Origin: an uncultured Oscillospiraceae bacterium
Lineage (GTDB): Bacteria > Bacillota > Clostridia > Oscillospirales > Acutalibacteraceae
Length of the DNA: 40,516 nt
Direction: 5' to 3'
Assembly: GCA_949297075.1 (NCBI GenBank)
Contig: CASFRX010000023.1
Span: forward strand, 1 to 40,516
The position numbers and the translations under genes are program-made. The notes under the pieces were generated by a model. The model had not been told where the DNA came from. It did no database searches and was given only the letters and a program-made list of their open reading frames with translations. Positions 1-9,135 of the stretch are shown one piece after another; position 1 is the first letter of the stretch; every line of letters starts with the position of its first letter.

Positions 1-994
1 AAATCTCGCCTGTTAAAAGAACACGAATATCTGTCAGCTCGTGAATTGCCTTACACAGCAGGTACATACCCATGCTTGCTCTGATAGTGGTGATGTCAAA
101 GGTACCAAGTGTATAAATTACAGTTTCCAACGAAGATATAACTTCATCGGGCGTCATAAAGATTTCTTTATGCTCGCTGCCTATAAAATCGGCAACCTGA
201 CGGGCATATTTAAGGTCAATGGCATCCTCGGTCATACCGATAGCAAAGGTTTTAATAGGAGTTTTGCTTTTCTTTGCGGCAACGGCACACACTAAGGAAG
301 AATCAAGTCCTCCCGAAAGCAAAAAACCAACCTTTGCATCAGCAACAAGCCTTTTTTCAATGCCGGCAGTCAATTTTACGCGAATGTTTTTGCAAACAGT
401 TTCAAGGGAATCATCTGAGACCTCATCTATAGCGGCAATATCACAGTAGCAAATAAACTTGCCATCCTTATAGTAATGTCCGGGAGGGAACGGCATAATT
501 TTGTCTGCCAAACCAATGAGGTTCTTCGGCTCGCTTGCAAAAAGAATTGTGCCGTTGCTGTCATATCCGTAATAGAGAGGACGAATACCTATAGGGTCAC
601 GGGCGGCAATATACTCTTTCTTTTCGCCATCGTAAATTATAAGTGCAAACTCCGCATCAAGCATTGGAAACATATCCACGCCATACTCTTTGTAAAAAGG
701 AAGCAGAATTTCACAGTCCGAATCGCTTTCAAAGGTGTATTTTTCCTGAAGAACTTTCTTCAGTTTATCAAAACCGTATATTTCACCGTTGCAAACGCAG
801 TAGCTGTTTTCAAGGCGGAAAGGCTGCATTCCCTCCGGCGTCAATCCCATAATGGCCAATCGGTGAAATCCAAGCAGGCCTTTGCCGGTATCAATAATTC
901 TTGAATCATCAGGACCTCGTGAAACAGTTCTTTCAAAGCCTTGTTCAAATTCTTCTGTTGCACAGTCACCACAATATCCCATTATTGAACACAT
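1..994 (-). CDS. asnB: Asparagine synthase (glutamine-hydrolysing), N-terminal part
   Basis: Makes asparagine from aspartate, ATP and glutamine in the cytoplasm. The frame is open from ATG at 992-994 to the left edge, giving 331 residues; the C-terminal half is outside the window. Cys2 directly after Met1 is the class II glutaminase nucleophile. RGPDD (about 26-30), FHRLAI (43-48) and NGEIY (69-73) are glutaminase motifs. SGGLDSS (about 227-233) is the ATP-pyrophosphatase loop of the synthetase domain, and the frame leaves the window inside a LLTGE motif. An AGAAGGAG ribosome site precedes the start. It lies downstream of glnN on the same strand behind a hairpin leader at 1018-1070 that may be an attenuator. 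Identification is secure. Confidence 0.95.
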   Translation of the reverse strand, partial: MCSIMGYCGDCATEEFEQGFERTVSRGPDDSRIIDTGKGLLGFHRLAIMGLTPEGMQPFRLENSYCVCNGEIYGFDKLKKVLQEKYTFESDSDCEILLPFYKEYGVDMFPMLDAEFALIIYDGEKKEYIAARDPIGIRPLYYGYDSNGTILFASEPKNLIGLADKIMPFPPGHYYKDGKFICYCDIAAIDEVSDDSLETVCKNIRVKLTAGIEKRLVADAKVGFLLSGGLDSSLVCAVAAKKSKTPIKTFAIGMTEDAIDLKYARQVADFIGSEHKEIFMTPDEVISSLETVIYTLGTFDITTIRASMGMYLLCKAIHELTDIRVLLTGEI

Positions 995-1017
995 GTTTTT
1001 TTCTCCTTCTAAAATAC

Positions 1018-1070
1018 AGCTAAACATAAGCCGAGTTTTAACGGCTTATGTTTAGTCGTCTATTACTAAA
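1018..1070 (-). promoter_or_regulatory. Hairpin leader upstream of asnB (possible attenuator)
   Basis: A perfect 14-bp stem (1020-1033 with 1042-1055, 8-nt loop) lies 25 nt upstream of the asnB start. On the minus strand it is followed by a short TATTTT tract, so it may end glnN transcription or attenuate asnB. Its 5' arm overlaps a second hairpin, 1051-1056 with 1065-1070. The inner loop of that hairpin can be drawn as hexaloop ATAGAC closed by an A.G pair, with A at position 1 and G at position 4 as in ANTAR targets. The stem is seen directly; the regulatory role is inference and weaker than for the other three leaders. Confidence 0.5.
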
Positions 1071-1112
1071 TTTCAAGAGGTTATGTTCTCATAAAAAACC
1101 GTTCGTGAAGAA

Positions 1113-1187
1113 TTATTCCTCATCTTGAAGAGCATAGTAGCCTCATTCGCCGGTACGAACCTTTACAACATTTTCGACATCACTCAT
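1113..1187 (-). other. Cryptic mini-ORF with in-frame TGA between glnN and asnB
   Basis: From ATG at 1185-1187 the minus strand reads MSDVENVVKVRTGE, then TGA (1143-1145), then GYYALQDEE and TAA (1113-1115). The codons look protein-like on both sides of the TGA; a TGG there would give a 24-residue peptide. No strong ribosome site is visible. It could be a leader peptide, a small gene broken by a point mutation, or chance. I do not recognise a family. Confidence 0.3.
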
Positions 1188-1204
1188 AACAATTACACTT
1201 TCTA

Positions 1205-1230
1205 TGTTATCTTACACTGTTATCTTACGC
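1205..1230. repeat. 13-bp tandem duplication at the glnN stop codon
   Basis: TGTTATCTTAC occurs twice with a 13-bp period (1205 and 1218). The right copy contains the glnN stop codon (1220-1222) and the left copy lies just after it. This looks like a recent small duplication and shows no sign of function. Confidence 0.6.
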
Positions 1231-3316
1231 TGAACAGCATATCGGCATAAGACGGGAATGGCCAGAAGTCCTTAGCAATAAGGGTTTCTGCTTCATCAAC
1301 AGCAGCTCTCAAGCTTGCCATTTCGGGGAGAACTGTATCTCGAATCATATAAGCCTCGCTGTCTATGTTTTCCGCATCCTTGAGCTTCATAACTGCGCTT
1401 TCGAGCTCATCGGCAGTCTTTGCAATTCTGTCGCAAAGAACAGACAGACGCTTTACGATGCCTGACTCATACTCGCAGGGAATAGATGAATCGAGAGCCT
1501 TTATGGAAGCTGCGTTTCCTGCCATATATGCCGCATATTTTGCAACAACAGGCGCATAAGAGCATTTAGCCATATCCACCATAGTATTTGCTTCGATTAC
1601 TACTGTCTTACAATAGTTTTCAAGCATAATCTCCTCACGGGACCGAAGCTCGCGCTCTGAGAATACCTTGTGAGAGGTAAGCATATCAATATTTTTCTTA
1701 TCGAGCAAATGAGGCATACAGTCTGCTGTTGTGCGATAGTTGAGAAGTCCGCGTTTTTCAGTTGCTTCCTTAATCCAGCTATCATCATAGCCGTTGCCGT
1801 TGAAGATAATCTTCTTGTGATCCTTAATGGTATTTTTAATCATATCATGAAGTGCAGTTTCAAAATCTTCTACGCCTTCAAGTCGGTCAGCATAAACCTT
1901 GAGAGATTCGGCAACCGCCGCATTCAGCATAATGTTTGCGCAAGCAATGCTGTTAGAGGAACCGAGCATACGGAACTCAAATTTATTGCCGGTAAATGCA
2001 AAGGGAGATGTACGGTTACGGTCTGTAGTATCTCTTGTGAACTTGGGAAGAACACTGACGCCGAGCTTCATTTTTGTCTTTCCTGCGGCAACATAAGGTG
2101 TATCGGTTTCGATTGCTTCCAAAATTGCGTTAAGCTCATCGCCGAGGAACATGGAAACAACTGCGGGAGGTGCTTCGTTAGCGCCAAGTCTGTGATCGTT
2201 GCCTGCAGTTGCTACCGAGATACGCAGCAAATCCTGATAATCGTCAACTGCCTTAATAACAGCACAAAGGAACAAAAGGAACTGTGCATTCTCATAAGGT
2301 GTTTCACCGGGAGACAAAAGGTTTACGCCTGAATCTGTTGAAATTGACCAGTTGTTATGCTTACCGCTTCCGTTTACGCCGGCAAAGGGCTTTTCATGAA
2401 GCAGGCAAACAAGTCCGTGGCGGCTTGCAACCTTTTGCATAATTTCCATAGTGAGCTGGTTGTGGTCGGTTGCGATATTTGTTGTTGAATAAATGGGAGC
2501 AAGCTCGTGCTGAGCAGGAGCAACCTCGTTATGTTCAGTTTTGGCAAGAATACCAAGCTGCCAAAGCTCATTGTTCAGGTCTTCCATATATTTGGCAACC
2601 TTGGGCTTGATTGCGCCGAAATAATGGTCATCCATTTCCTGACCCTTAGGGGGCTTTGCACCGAAAAGTGTTCTGCCTGTAAAGCGGATATCAGGACGGG
2701 CATCGTACATTTCCTTTGTAATAAGGAAGTATTCCTGCTCAGGGCCAACCGAAGTTTTAACGCATTTTACGCTATCGTTACCGAACAGGCGAAGAATACG
2801 GAGCGCCTGAGTATTGAGAGCTTCCATTGAGCGAAGCAAGGGGGTTTTTTTGTCCAGTGCTTCACCGCCGTAAGAGCAGAAAGCAGTGGGAATACAGAGA
2901 GTTTTACCCTTAATAAAAGCATAAGATGTGGGATCCCAAGCGGTATAGCCGCGAGCTTCAAAAGTAGCTCTGATGCCGCCTGAGGGGAATGAAGATGCGT
3001 CCGGCTCACCTTTGATAAGCTCTTTTCCGGAAAACTCCATAATTACGCCGCCGTCAGGTGAGGGTGTAATAAAGCTGTCGTGCTTTTCAGCGGTAATACC
3101 GGTCAAAGGCTGGAACCAATGTGTGTAGTGGGTAGCGCCGTTTTCTATTGCCCAATCTTTCATTGCGGATGCTACTGCATTTGCTACGCTTATATCTAAA
3201 TCGACGCCTTCATCAATAGTCTTTTTAAGTGAATTATAAATTTTTGCAGGCAACTTTGCTTTCATGACGCGGTCATCAAAAACCTTGCTTCCGAAACTCT
3301 TTGCTATTGTACTCAT
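1220..3316 (-). CDS. glnN: Glutamine synthetase type III
   Basis: Condenses ammonia and glutamate to glutamine with ATP in the cytoplasm. At 698 residues it matches the large type III enzymes rather than the roughly 440-residue type I. Family motifs are visible: [11 protein letters not shown] (about 63-73), GPEQEYF (about 191-197), APAQHELAP (about 267) and the glutamate/ATP-site block around [14 protein letters not shown] (about 320). An arginine-rich RNRTSPFAF block follows. The start follows GAAAGGA on the minus strand. It lies 234 bp downstream of gdhA, and that gap holds a hexaloop hairpin plus terminator at 3454-3512, so expression is probably set by antitermination. A separate type I enzyme is encoded at 9136-10347. 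Confidence 0.96.
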   Translation of the reverse strand: MSTIAKSFGSKVFDDRVMKAKLPAKIYNSLKKTIDEGVDLDISVANAVASAMKDWAIENGATHYTHWFQPLTGITAEKHDSFITPSPDGGVIMEFSGKELIKGEPDASSFPSGGIRATFEARGYTAWDPTSYAFIKGKTLCIPTAFCSYGGEALDKKTPLLRSMEALNTQALRILRLFGNDSVKCVKTSVGPEQEYFLITKEMYDARPDIRFTGRTLFGAKPPKGQEMDDHYFGAIKPKVAKYMEDLNNELWQLGILAKTEHNEVAPAQHELAPIYSTTNIATDHNQLTMEIMQKVASRHGLVCLLHEKPFAGVNGSGKHNNWSISTDSGVNLLSPGETPYENAQFLLFLCAVIKAVDDYQDLLRISVATAGNDHRLGANEAPPAVVSMFLGDELNAILEAIETDTPYVAAGKTKMKLGVSVLPKFTRDTTDRNRTSPFAFTGNKFEFRMLGSSNSIACANIMLNAAVAESLKVYADRLEGVEDFETALHDMIKNTIKDHKKIIFNGNGYDDSWIKEATEKRGLLNYRTTADCMPHLLDKKNIDMLTSHKVFSERELRSREEIMLENYCKTVVIEANTMVDMAKCSYAPVVAKYAAYMAGNAASIKALDSSIPCEYESGIVKRLSVLCDRIAKTADELESAVMKLKDAENIDSEAYMIRDTVLPEMASLRAAVDEAETLIAKDFWPFPSYADMLFSVR

Positions 3317-3368
3317 AATTTTGTACCAATCCTTTCATAACTGCACATTTTTATTATCTAAGCCTTTC

Positions 3369-3442
3369 TGAATTCATCAAACCTTGCAGTTTAAAAGTCC
3401 AAATAAGCTTTGACTGTTAGATTGTAAAGCTCGATGAATTCA
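3369..3442 (-). other. Inverted repeat in the glnN leader
   Basis: TGAATTCATC at 3369-3378 is the exact inverse of GATGAATTCA at 3433-3442. Between them AAGCTTT and AAAGCT can form a second, inner stem. The RNA between the upstream terminator and the glnN start could therefore fold into a two-tier structure. The repeat is seen directly; its function is unknown. Confidence 0.4.
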
Positions 3443-3453
3443 AAAAAGAGTTT

Positions 3454-3512
3454 TGAAAAAATAGAGAGAGCGTCTTTAACTTCATAGTGAAATTAAAGAC
3501 GCCCTTGCCTTT
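3454..3512 (-). promoter_or_regulatory. ANTAR-type antitermination leader of glnN
   Basis: On the minus strand a 6-bp stem AAAGGC/GTCTTT closes hexaloop AAGGGC (3495-3512), with A at loop position 1 and G at position 4. Its 3' part overlaps the 5' arm of a 15-bp terminator stem (3470-3484 with 3488-3502, one wobble, 3-nt loop). A run of six U follows 8 nt beyond the stem. The two folds are mutually exclusive. The 18-nt hairpin is identical to the one before gdhA. A candidate second hexaloop (AAAGAT, 3529-3544) lies upstream but its stem has a G.G mismatch. The match to the published ANTAR motif is by eye. Confidence 0.7.
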
Positions 3513-3550
3513 TAATAGATATTCTGTTTTACCATCTTTGCTAAGCTCTG

Positions 3551-4960
<1,410 letters not shown>

Positions 4961-4970
4961 TACGCACTGG

Positions 4971-4999
4971 ATTATACACCCTGCAAAAATGTTTGTCAA
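4971..4999 (-). promoter_or_regulatory. Sigma-A promoter of gdhA
   Basis: Minus-strand TTGACA (4994-4999) and TATAAT (4971-4976) are both perfect consensus with a 17-bp spacer. The predicted start is near 4964, immediately upstream of the hexaloop hairpin. Confidence 0.88.
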
Positions 5000-5055
5000 C
5001 CCCCTTTTTTGAAATTTTTGCGAAAAAAGTTTTTCACAAATTCTTCTGTTTTGGA

Positions 5056-5084
5056 TTGACAATCAAGAATTCTTGCGGTATAAT
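5056..5084 (+). promoter_or_regulatory. Sigma-A promoter of the glutamate synthase operon
   Basis: TTGACA (5056-5061) and TATAAT (5079-5084) are perfect consensus with a 17-bp spacer, so the start is near 5091. The spacer contains the 12-bp perfect palindrome CAAGAATTCTTG (5064-5075), a possible operator for an unidentified DNA-binding regulator. Confidence 0.88.
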
Positions 5085-5094
5085 GCCCCGTAAA

Positions 5095-5160
5095 GAGCAA
5101 AGGCGTTCGTTTTAGTACAGAAAAACTTCTGTGCCGAAATGAGCGCCTTTCTTTTTATTT
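5095..5160 (+). promoter_or_regulatory. ANTAR-type antitermination leader of the glutamate synthase operon
   Basis: GAGC/GTTC closes hexaloop AAAGGC (5095-5108; A at loop position 1, G at position 4). The same AAAGGC is the base of a 24-bp terminator stem (5099-5122 with 5127-5150, loop AAAC, one mismatch and several wobbles) followed by CTTTTTATTTT. The two structures cannot coexist, so binding of an antiterminator to the small hairpin would permit read-through. The operon's last gene encodes an ANTAR protein, which suggests autoregulation. Confidence 0.78.
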
Positions 5161-5362
5161 TGAAGCGCAGCTTACAAACTCTGCTTCTAACGGAAAGGCT
5201 GCAAAGCTCAGTAAGCATATGGAAGTTTAGGTAAATATGTTACAAGCCATATAAAATTTTTCTCGATTATATTTTGCAGGTATATTCACTCTACAGATTA
5301 TTAATCGCAGATAAACCTAAGTTTGTCAAGAATGCTTAGACGAGGAAAGGACGCTAATCTTT

Positions 5363-6460
5363 ATGAACAGTATTGAAGGTCAAATAAGAATTCCCTCCGG
5401 CTGTGCGATTGCCGCAGTGATATCCAAAGACGGAAATCGAATGACCGGCGAAAAAATAGTCGAATCAATGAAGCCGATGCACGACCGTTCCAACGGTCTC
5501 GGCGGCGGCTTTGCGGCATACGGCATTTATCCGGAATATAAGGAATTTTATGCTTTACATATGTTTTTTAACGACAGAGCCGCACGAAAGAACTGCGAAG
5601 TATTCCTAAAAGAACGCTTTGAAATCGTTAAAAGCGAGATTATACCCACAAAAAAAATTCCGGCAATTACCGATGAGCCGGTTATTTGGCGTTACTTCGT
5701 AGCTCCTTTGCAATCAATTCTTCATAATCTTCAGCTTGACGAAAAGGAATATGTTGCAAGAACGGTTATGAAAATAAACTGTGAAATGCCCGGCTCCTAT
5801 GTATTTTCAAGCGGCAAAAATATGGGCGCATTCAAGGCTGTCGGTTTTCCCGAAGATGTAGGCGTATTTTACAAATTAGACGAATACGAAGGTTATTCAT
5901 GGACTGCTCACGGCAGATATCCCACTAACACACCCGGCTGGTGGGGCGGTGCTCATCCCTTTACCCTGCTGGATTACTCTATAGTTCATAACGGTGAGAT
6001 TTCCTCATATGATGCTAACCGCCGTTTCATTGAAATGTTCGGATACAAATGCACTTTGCAGACCGATACGGAAGTTATCACCTACATTATGGATTATCTG
6101 CTTCGTGTGCAGAAGCTCTCTCTCGGCGAAGCTGCAAGCGTTATTGCAGCCCCATTTTGGAGTACAATACAAAATAAAACCGACCTTTATGATAAACAAA
6201 AGCATGAGTTCCTGCGCACCGTTTTCCCAAGTCTGCTAATTACCGGACCCTTCTCCATAGTATTCGGCTTTAACGGCGGACTTATGGCTCTGAACGACCG
6301 TTTAAAACTTCGTTCCATGGTTGTAGGCGAAAAGGACGATAAAGTATTTATTGCAAGTGAAGAGGCAGCTATTCGTGTTATGGAGCCGAATGCAGAAAAT
6401 ATGTATGCTCCTGCAGGCGGAGAACCCGTAATTATCAAAGTAAAGGAAGGTGCATTTTGA
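5363..6460 (+). CDS. Glutamate synthase glutaminase subunit (class II amidotransferase)
   Basis: Likely hydrolyses glutamine and passes ammonia to the synthase barrel encoded next. The 365-residue protein carries a single class II glutaminase domain. The presumed nucleophile is Cys14 in PSGCAIAAVI, so a 13-residue leader must be cleaved to expose it. GRYPTNTPGWWGGAHPF, VHNGEIS and TDTEV are the substrate-binding and oxyanion-hole segments. GAGGAAAGG lies 12 nt upstream of the ATG. It is the first gene of the operon and its TGA overlaps the next ATG by one base. In most bacteria this domain is fused to the rest of GltB; here the domains are separate genes, as in archaea and many clostridia. 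Confidence 0.9.
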   Translation: MNSIEGQIRIPSGCAIAAVISKDGNRMTGEKIVESMKPMHDRSNGLGGGFAAYGIYPEYKEFYALHMFFNDRAARKNCEVFLKERFEIVKSEIIPTKKIPAITDEPVIWRYFVAPLQSILHNLQLDEKEYVARTVMKINCEMPGSYVFSSGKNMGAFKAVGFPEDVGVFYKLDEYEGYSWTAHGRYPTNTPGWWGGAHPFTLLDYSIVHNGEISSYDANRRFIEMFGYKCTLQTDTEVITYIMDYLLRVQKLSLGEAASVIAAPFWSTIQNKTDLYDKQKHEFLRTVFPSLLITGPFSIVFGFNGGLMALNDRLKLRSMVVGEKDDKVFIASEEAAIRVMEPNAENMYAPAGGEPVIIKVKEGAF

Positions 6461-7965
6461 TGGCTATGCTGTTTTATCCCGAATTTGAAGTTGTTAGAAA
6501 CGAAAGCAGATGTATTGCCTGCCGCGTATGCGAAAGACAGTGTGCAAACGAAGTGCATACTTTCGACAGCGAATCGGGACTTATGCTTTCAGATGAAACA
6601 AAGTGCGTAAACTGTCAGCGCTGTGTTTCACTATGCCCCACAAGAGCATTGAAAATCGTTAAAAGCGACTGTGCTTTCAGAGAAAACGCCAACTGGCAAG
6701 ATGATACTATTAAAGAAATCTATAAGCAGGCAAATTCCGGCGGTGTGCTCCTGTCCTCTATGGGTAACCCGAAGCCGTTCCCCATTTATTGGGACAAGAT
6801 TTTGATAAATGCCTCACAGGTCACCAATCCTTCTATAGACCCTCTGCGCGAGCCCATGGAAACAAAAGTATTCCTCGGCAAAAAGCCCGGCAAAATAAAA
6901 CGGGACGAAGAGGGAAAAATCAAATTTGACCTTTCGCCTCAGCTTGAGCTTTCTATTCCCGTAATGTTCTCGGCTATGAGCTACGGCTCTATCAGCTACA
7001 ATGCCCATAAGTCCCTTGCTGTTGCGGCAAAGGAGCTCGGTATTTATTACAACACCGGTGAAGGAGGGCTTCACGAGGATTTCTATGTTTACGGCGAAAA
7101 CACCATAGTTCAGGTTGCTTCGGGCCGTTTCGGCGTTCACGAGGACTATCTGAAAGCCGGTGCCGCAGTTGAAATAAAGATGGGACAGGGTGCTAAGCCC
7201 GGTATCGGCGGACATCTTCCGGGAACAAAAATTGTTGGTGATGTTTCCCGCACCCGTATGATTCCCGAAGGCAGCGATGCCATTTCTCCTGCTCCCCATC
7301 ATGATATTTATTCTATTGAAGATTTAAGACAGCTTGTTTACTCTTTAAAAGAAGCAACAGAATGCAAAAAGCCGATTATCGTTAAGGTTGCGGCTGTTCA
7401 CAACATTGCAGCTATTGCAAGCGGTATTGCTCGAAGCGGTGCTGATATTATTGCAATCGACGGATTCAGAGGAGGCACAGGTGCCGCCCCCACAAGAATC
7501 CGTGATAATGTAGGTATTCCCATTGAGCTCGCTTTGGCTGCCGTTGATAAAAGACTTCGTGATGAGGGTATACGCAATAATATATCTTTGGTCGTCGGCG
7601 GCAGTATCCGCAGCGCTTCAGATGTTGTTAAAGCAGTAGCTTTAGGTGCAGACGCTTGCTACATTGCAACTTCGGCGCTCCTCGCACTCGGATGTCATCT
7701 TTGCCGCACCTGTCAAACAGGCAAATGCAACTGGGGTATAGCTACACAAAGACCCGAACTTGTGAAAAGGCTTAATCCCGAAATAGGGAAAGAGCATTTG
7801 ATAAACCTTATGACGGCTTGGCAACATGAAATCAAAGAGCTTATGGGCGGTATGGGAATCAACTCAATCGAAGCGCTTCGCGGCAACCGTCTGATGCTTC
7901 GTGGCATAGGACTGACAGAAAAGGAACTTGAAATACTCGGTATTTCACATGCGGGGGAACAATAA
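6460..7965 (+). CDS. Glutamate synthase central domain with N-terminal ferredoxin
   Basis: Expected to bind FMN and reduce the iminoglutarate made from 2-oxoglutarate and ammonia. From the ATG at 6460 (GGAAGG 8 nt upstream) the product is 501 residues. Two 4Fe-4S motifs come first, CIACRVCERQC (about 19-29) and CVNCQRCVSLCP (about 48-59). The FMN barrel follows, with PVMFSAMSYGSIS, GQGAKPGIGGHLPG and IDGFRGGTGAAP. A 3Fe-4S-type cysteine set CHLCRTCQTGKC lies near residue 410. A TTG one codon upstream is a less likely start. Electrons probably enter from a ferredoxin or flavoprotein, but the usual partner seems damaged (see 7966-8397). Confidence 0.92.
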   Translation: MAMLFYPEFEVVRNESRCIACRVCERQCANEVHTFDSESGLMLSDETKCVNCQRCVSLCPTRALKIVKSDCAFRENANWQDDTIKEIYKQANSGGVLLSSMGNPKPFPIYWDKILINASQVTNPSIDPLREPMETKVFLGKKPGKIKRDEEGKIKFDLSPQLELSIPVMFSAMSYGSISYNAHKSLAVAAKELGIYYNTGEGGLHEDFYVYGENTIVQVASGRFGVHEDYLKAGAAVEIKMGQGAKPGIGGHLPGTKIVGDVSRTRMIPEGSDAISPAPHHDIYSIEDLRQLVYSLKEATECKKPIIVKVAAVHNIAAIASGIARSGADIIAIDGFRGGTGAAPTRIRDNVGIPIELALAAVDKRLRDEGIRNNISLVVGGSIRSASDVVKAVALGADACYIATSALLALGCHLCRTCQTGKCNWGIATQRPELVKRLNPEIGKEHLINLMTAWQHEIKELMGGMGINSIEALRGNRLMLRGIGLTEKELEILGISHAGEQ

Positions 7966-8397
7966 ATGAAACGAGTTTTTGTAAACGAAGAATGGTGTCT
8001 CGGATGCCATCTTTGCGAATATAACTGCGCTTTTGCAAATTCAGGTATGAACAATATGGCCGGTCAGGATAAGGACTTTGATAACGCTATTCCCATGAAC
8101 TCCATCGGCTTTTTGGGGCTTCATATTATGACTGCCGGCAACTATGTAGCCGAAAAAGACGGCGGCACCGTCAAGGTTATAAAGCTTTCTGATTGCTACA
8201 AAAAATTCTTTTTAGAGAACGGCGAGCTGAAAGGATATATTTTGGTAGGCGATGTATCAGGAGGAGGAATTTACACCTCTCTTATCCGTGAAAAGACTCC
8301 TCTCGATACCCTTGATTTCGATTTATTAACAGAAAACGCATCACTTTTTGCATTTTCTTGCGAAACCCGTAGAAAAAAGCTTGGAAGTGTGGTATAA
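7966..8397 (+). CDS. Apparent deletion fusion: ferredoxin N-terminus joined to oxidoreductase C-terminus
   Basis: The 143-residue ORF has a good ribosome site (GGGGGA) and one cysteine set CLGCHLCEYNC (11-21), as at the start of the multi-cluster ferredoxins usual in this operon type. No other cluster motif follows. From about residue 45 (MNSIGFLGLHIMTAG) to the end, including KGYILVGD and GIYTSLIREKTPLDT, it resembles the C-terminal end of FAD/NAD(P)H oxidoreductases that normally form a separate gene of about 400 residues here. FAD- and NAD-binding folds are absent. The simplest reading is one in-frame deletion removing most of both genes. Assembly error or a genuinely new small protein are alternatives. 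Function is unlikely to be that of either parent. Confidence 0.65.
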   Translation: MKRVFVNEEWCLGCHLCEYNCAFANSGMNNMAGQDKDFDNAIPMNSIGFLGLHIMTAGNYVAEKDGGTVKVIKLSDCYKKFFLENGELKGYILVGDVSGGGIYTSLIREKTPLDTLDFDLLTENASLFAFSCETRRKKLGSVV

Positions 8398-8401
8398 TAA
8401 C

Positions 8402-9118
8402 ATGACATTAGATGTAAAAAATATTGAATTTAAAGAACTTAATGAAAAATTGCGTGAGAGCAACAGCTCAGTTACTCTTGAGGGTTGCTGCGGTCAGCGA
8501 TTCATCGCCTGTGGTATGAAAGATAAAAGCATTACCATTGAAGGTATTCCCGGGAACGCTCTCGGCGCTTATCTCAACGGTGCTTCCATCACAGTAAACG
8601 GCAATGCTCAGGATGCTGTCGGAGACACTATGAACGACGGTGAAATCATTATTCACGGCAATATAGGAGACGCAGCCGGATACGCAATGCGCGGCGGCAA
8701 AATCTTCGTCAAAGGGAATGCCGGTTACCGTGCCGGAATCCATATGAAGGAATATAAAGAAAAGGTTCCGCTTATGATTATCGGCGGCTCAACAGGCAGT
8801 TTTCTCGGTGAATATCAAGCCGGCGGCATTATTGTAGTATTAGGGTTGGGTACCGACGGAAAGCTTGTAAGCAACTTCCCCTGCACGGGTATGCACGGAG
8901 GTAAAGTATTTTTCAGGGGCGAGGTTCAAAAATCCGCTTTCCCGAAAAATGTTTGTTTGAGCCCTGCCACTGCCAAAGATTTGGAGTGTATTAAAGAACA
9001 AATTTCCGAATTTGCCCATATTTTCGGCTATGATAAAGAGCAGATACTTAATTCGCAGTTTACGGTTGCTACTCCGGACAGCAACAATCCCTATAAGCAG
9101 ATGTATGTAGCAAATTAA
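8402..9118 (+). CDS. Glutamate synthase GXGXG-domain subunit
   Basis: Corresponds to the C-terminal beta-helix domain of the glutamate synthase large subunit, which packs against the FMN barrel. The start is placed at ATG 8402, 4 bases after the previous stop; an upstream in-frame start at 8348 would overlap the preceding gene. The product is 238 residues. Repeating glycine motifs are plain between about residues 45 and 120: GNALGAYLNG, GNAQDAVGDTMNDG, GNIGDAAGYAMRGG, GNAGYRAG. A GGIIVVLGLG segment and a TGMHGGKVFFRG segment follow. Together with 5363-6460 and 6460-7965 it makes up a complete GltB domain set. Confidence 0.9.
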   Translation: MTLDVKNIEFKELNEKLRESNSSVTLEGCCGQRFIACGMKDKSITIEGIPGNALGAYLNGASITVNGNAQDAVGDTMNDGEIIIHGNIGDAAGYAMRGGKIFVKGNAGYRAGIHMKEYKEKVPLMIIGGSTGSFLGEYQAGGIIVVLGLGTDGKLVSNFPCTGMHGGKVFFRGEVQKSAFPKNVCLSPATAKDLECIKEQISEFAHIFGYDKEQILNSQFTVATPDSNNPYKQMYVAN

Positions 9119-9135
9119 TAGAAAGAGGTATAGCT

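Noticed and set aside
1140..1160. GTACCGGCG in the asnB leader resembles the T-box core GGTACCGCG
   Set aside because: It has an extra base, no matching terminator or stem I around it, and lies within the mini-ORF reading.
1600..2830. Several long open frames on both strands within glnN, up to 220 codons
   Set aside because: They are shadows of the strongly supported glnN frame, with no ribosome sites and low-complexity, cysteine-rich translations.
5099..5160. Ordinary terminator of an upstream plus-strand gene
   Set aside because: No plus-strand gene lies upstream and a perfect promoter sits 15 bp before it, so it acts as a leader attenuator.
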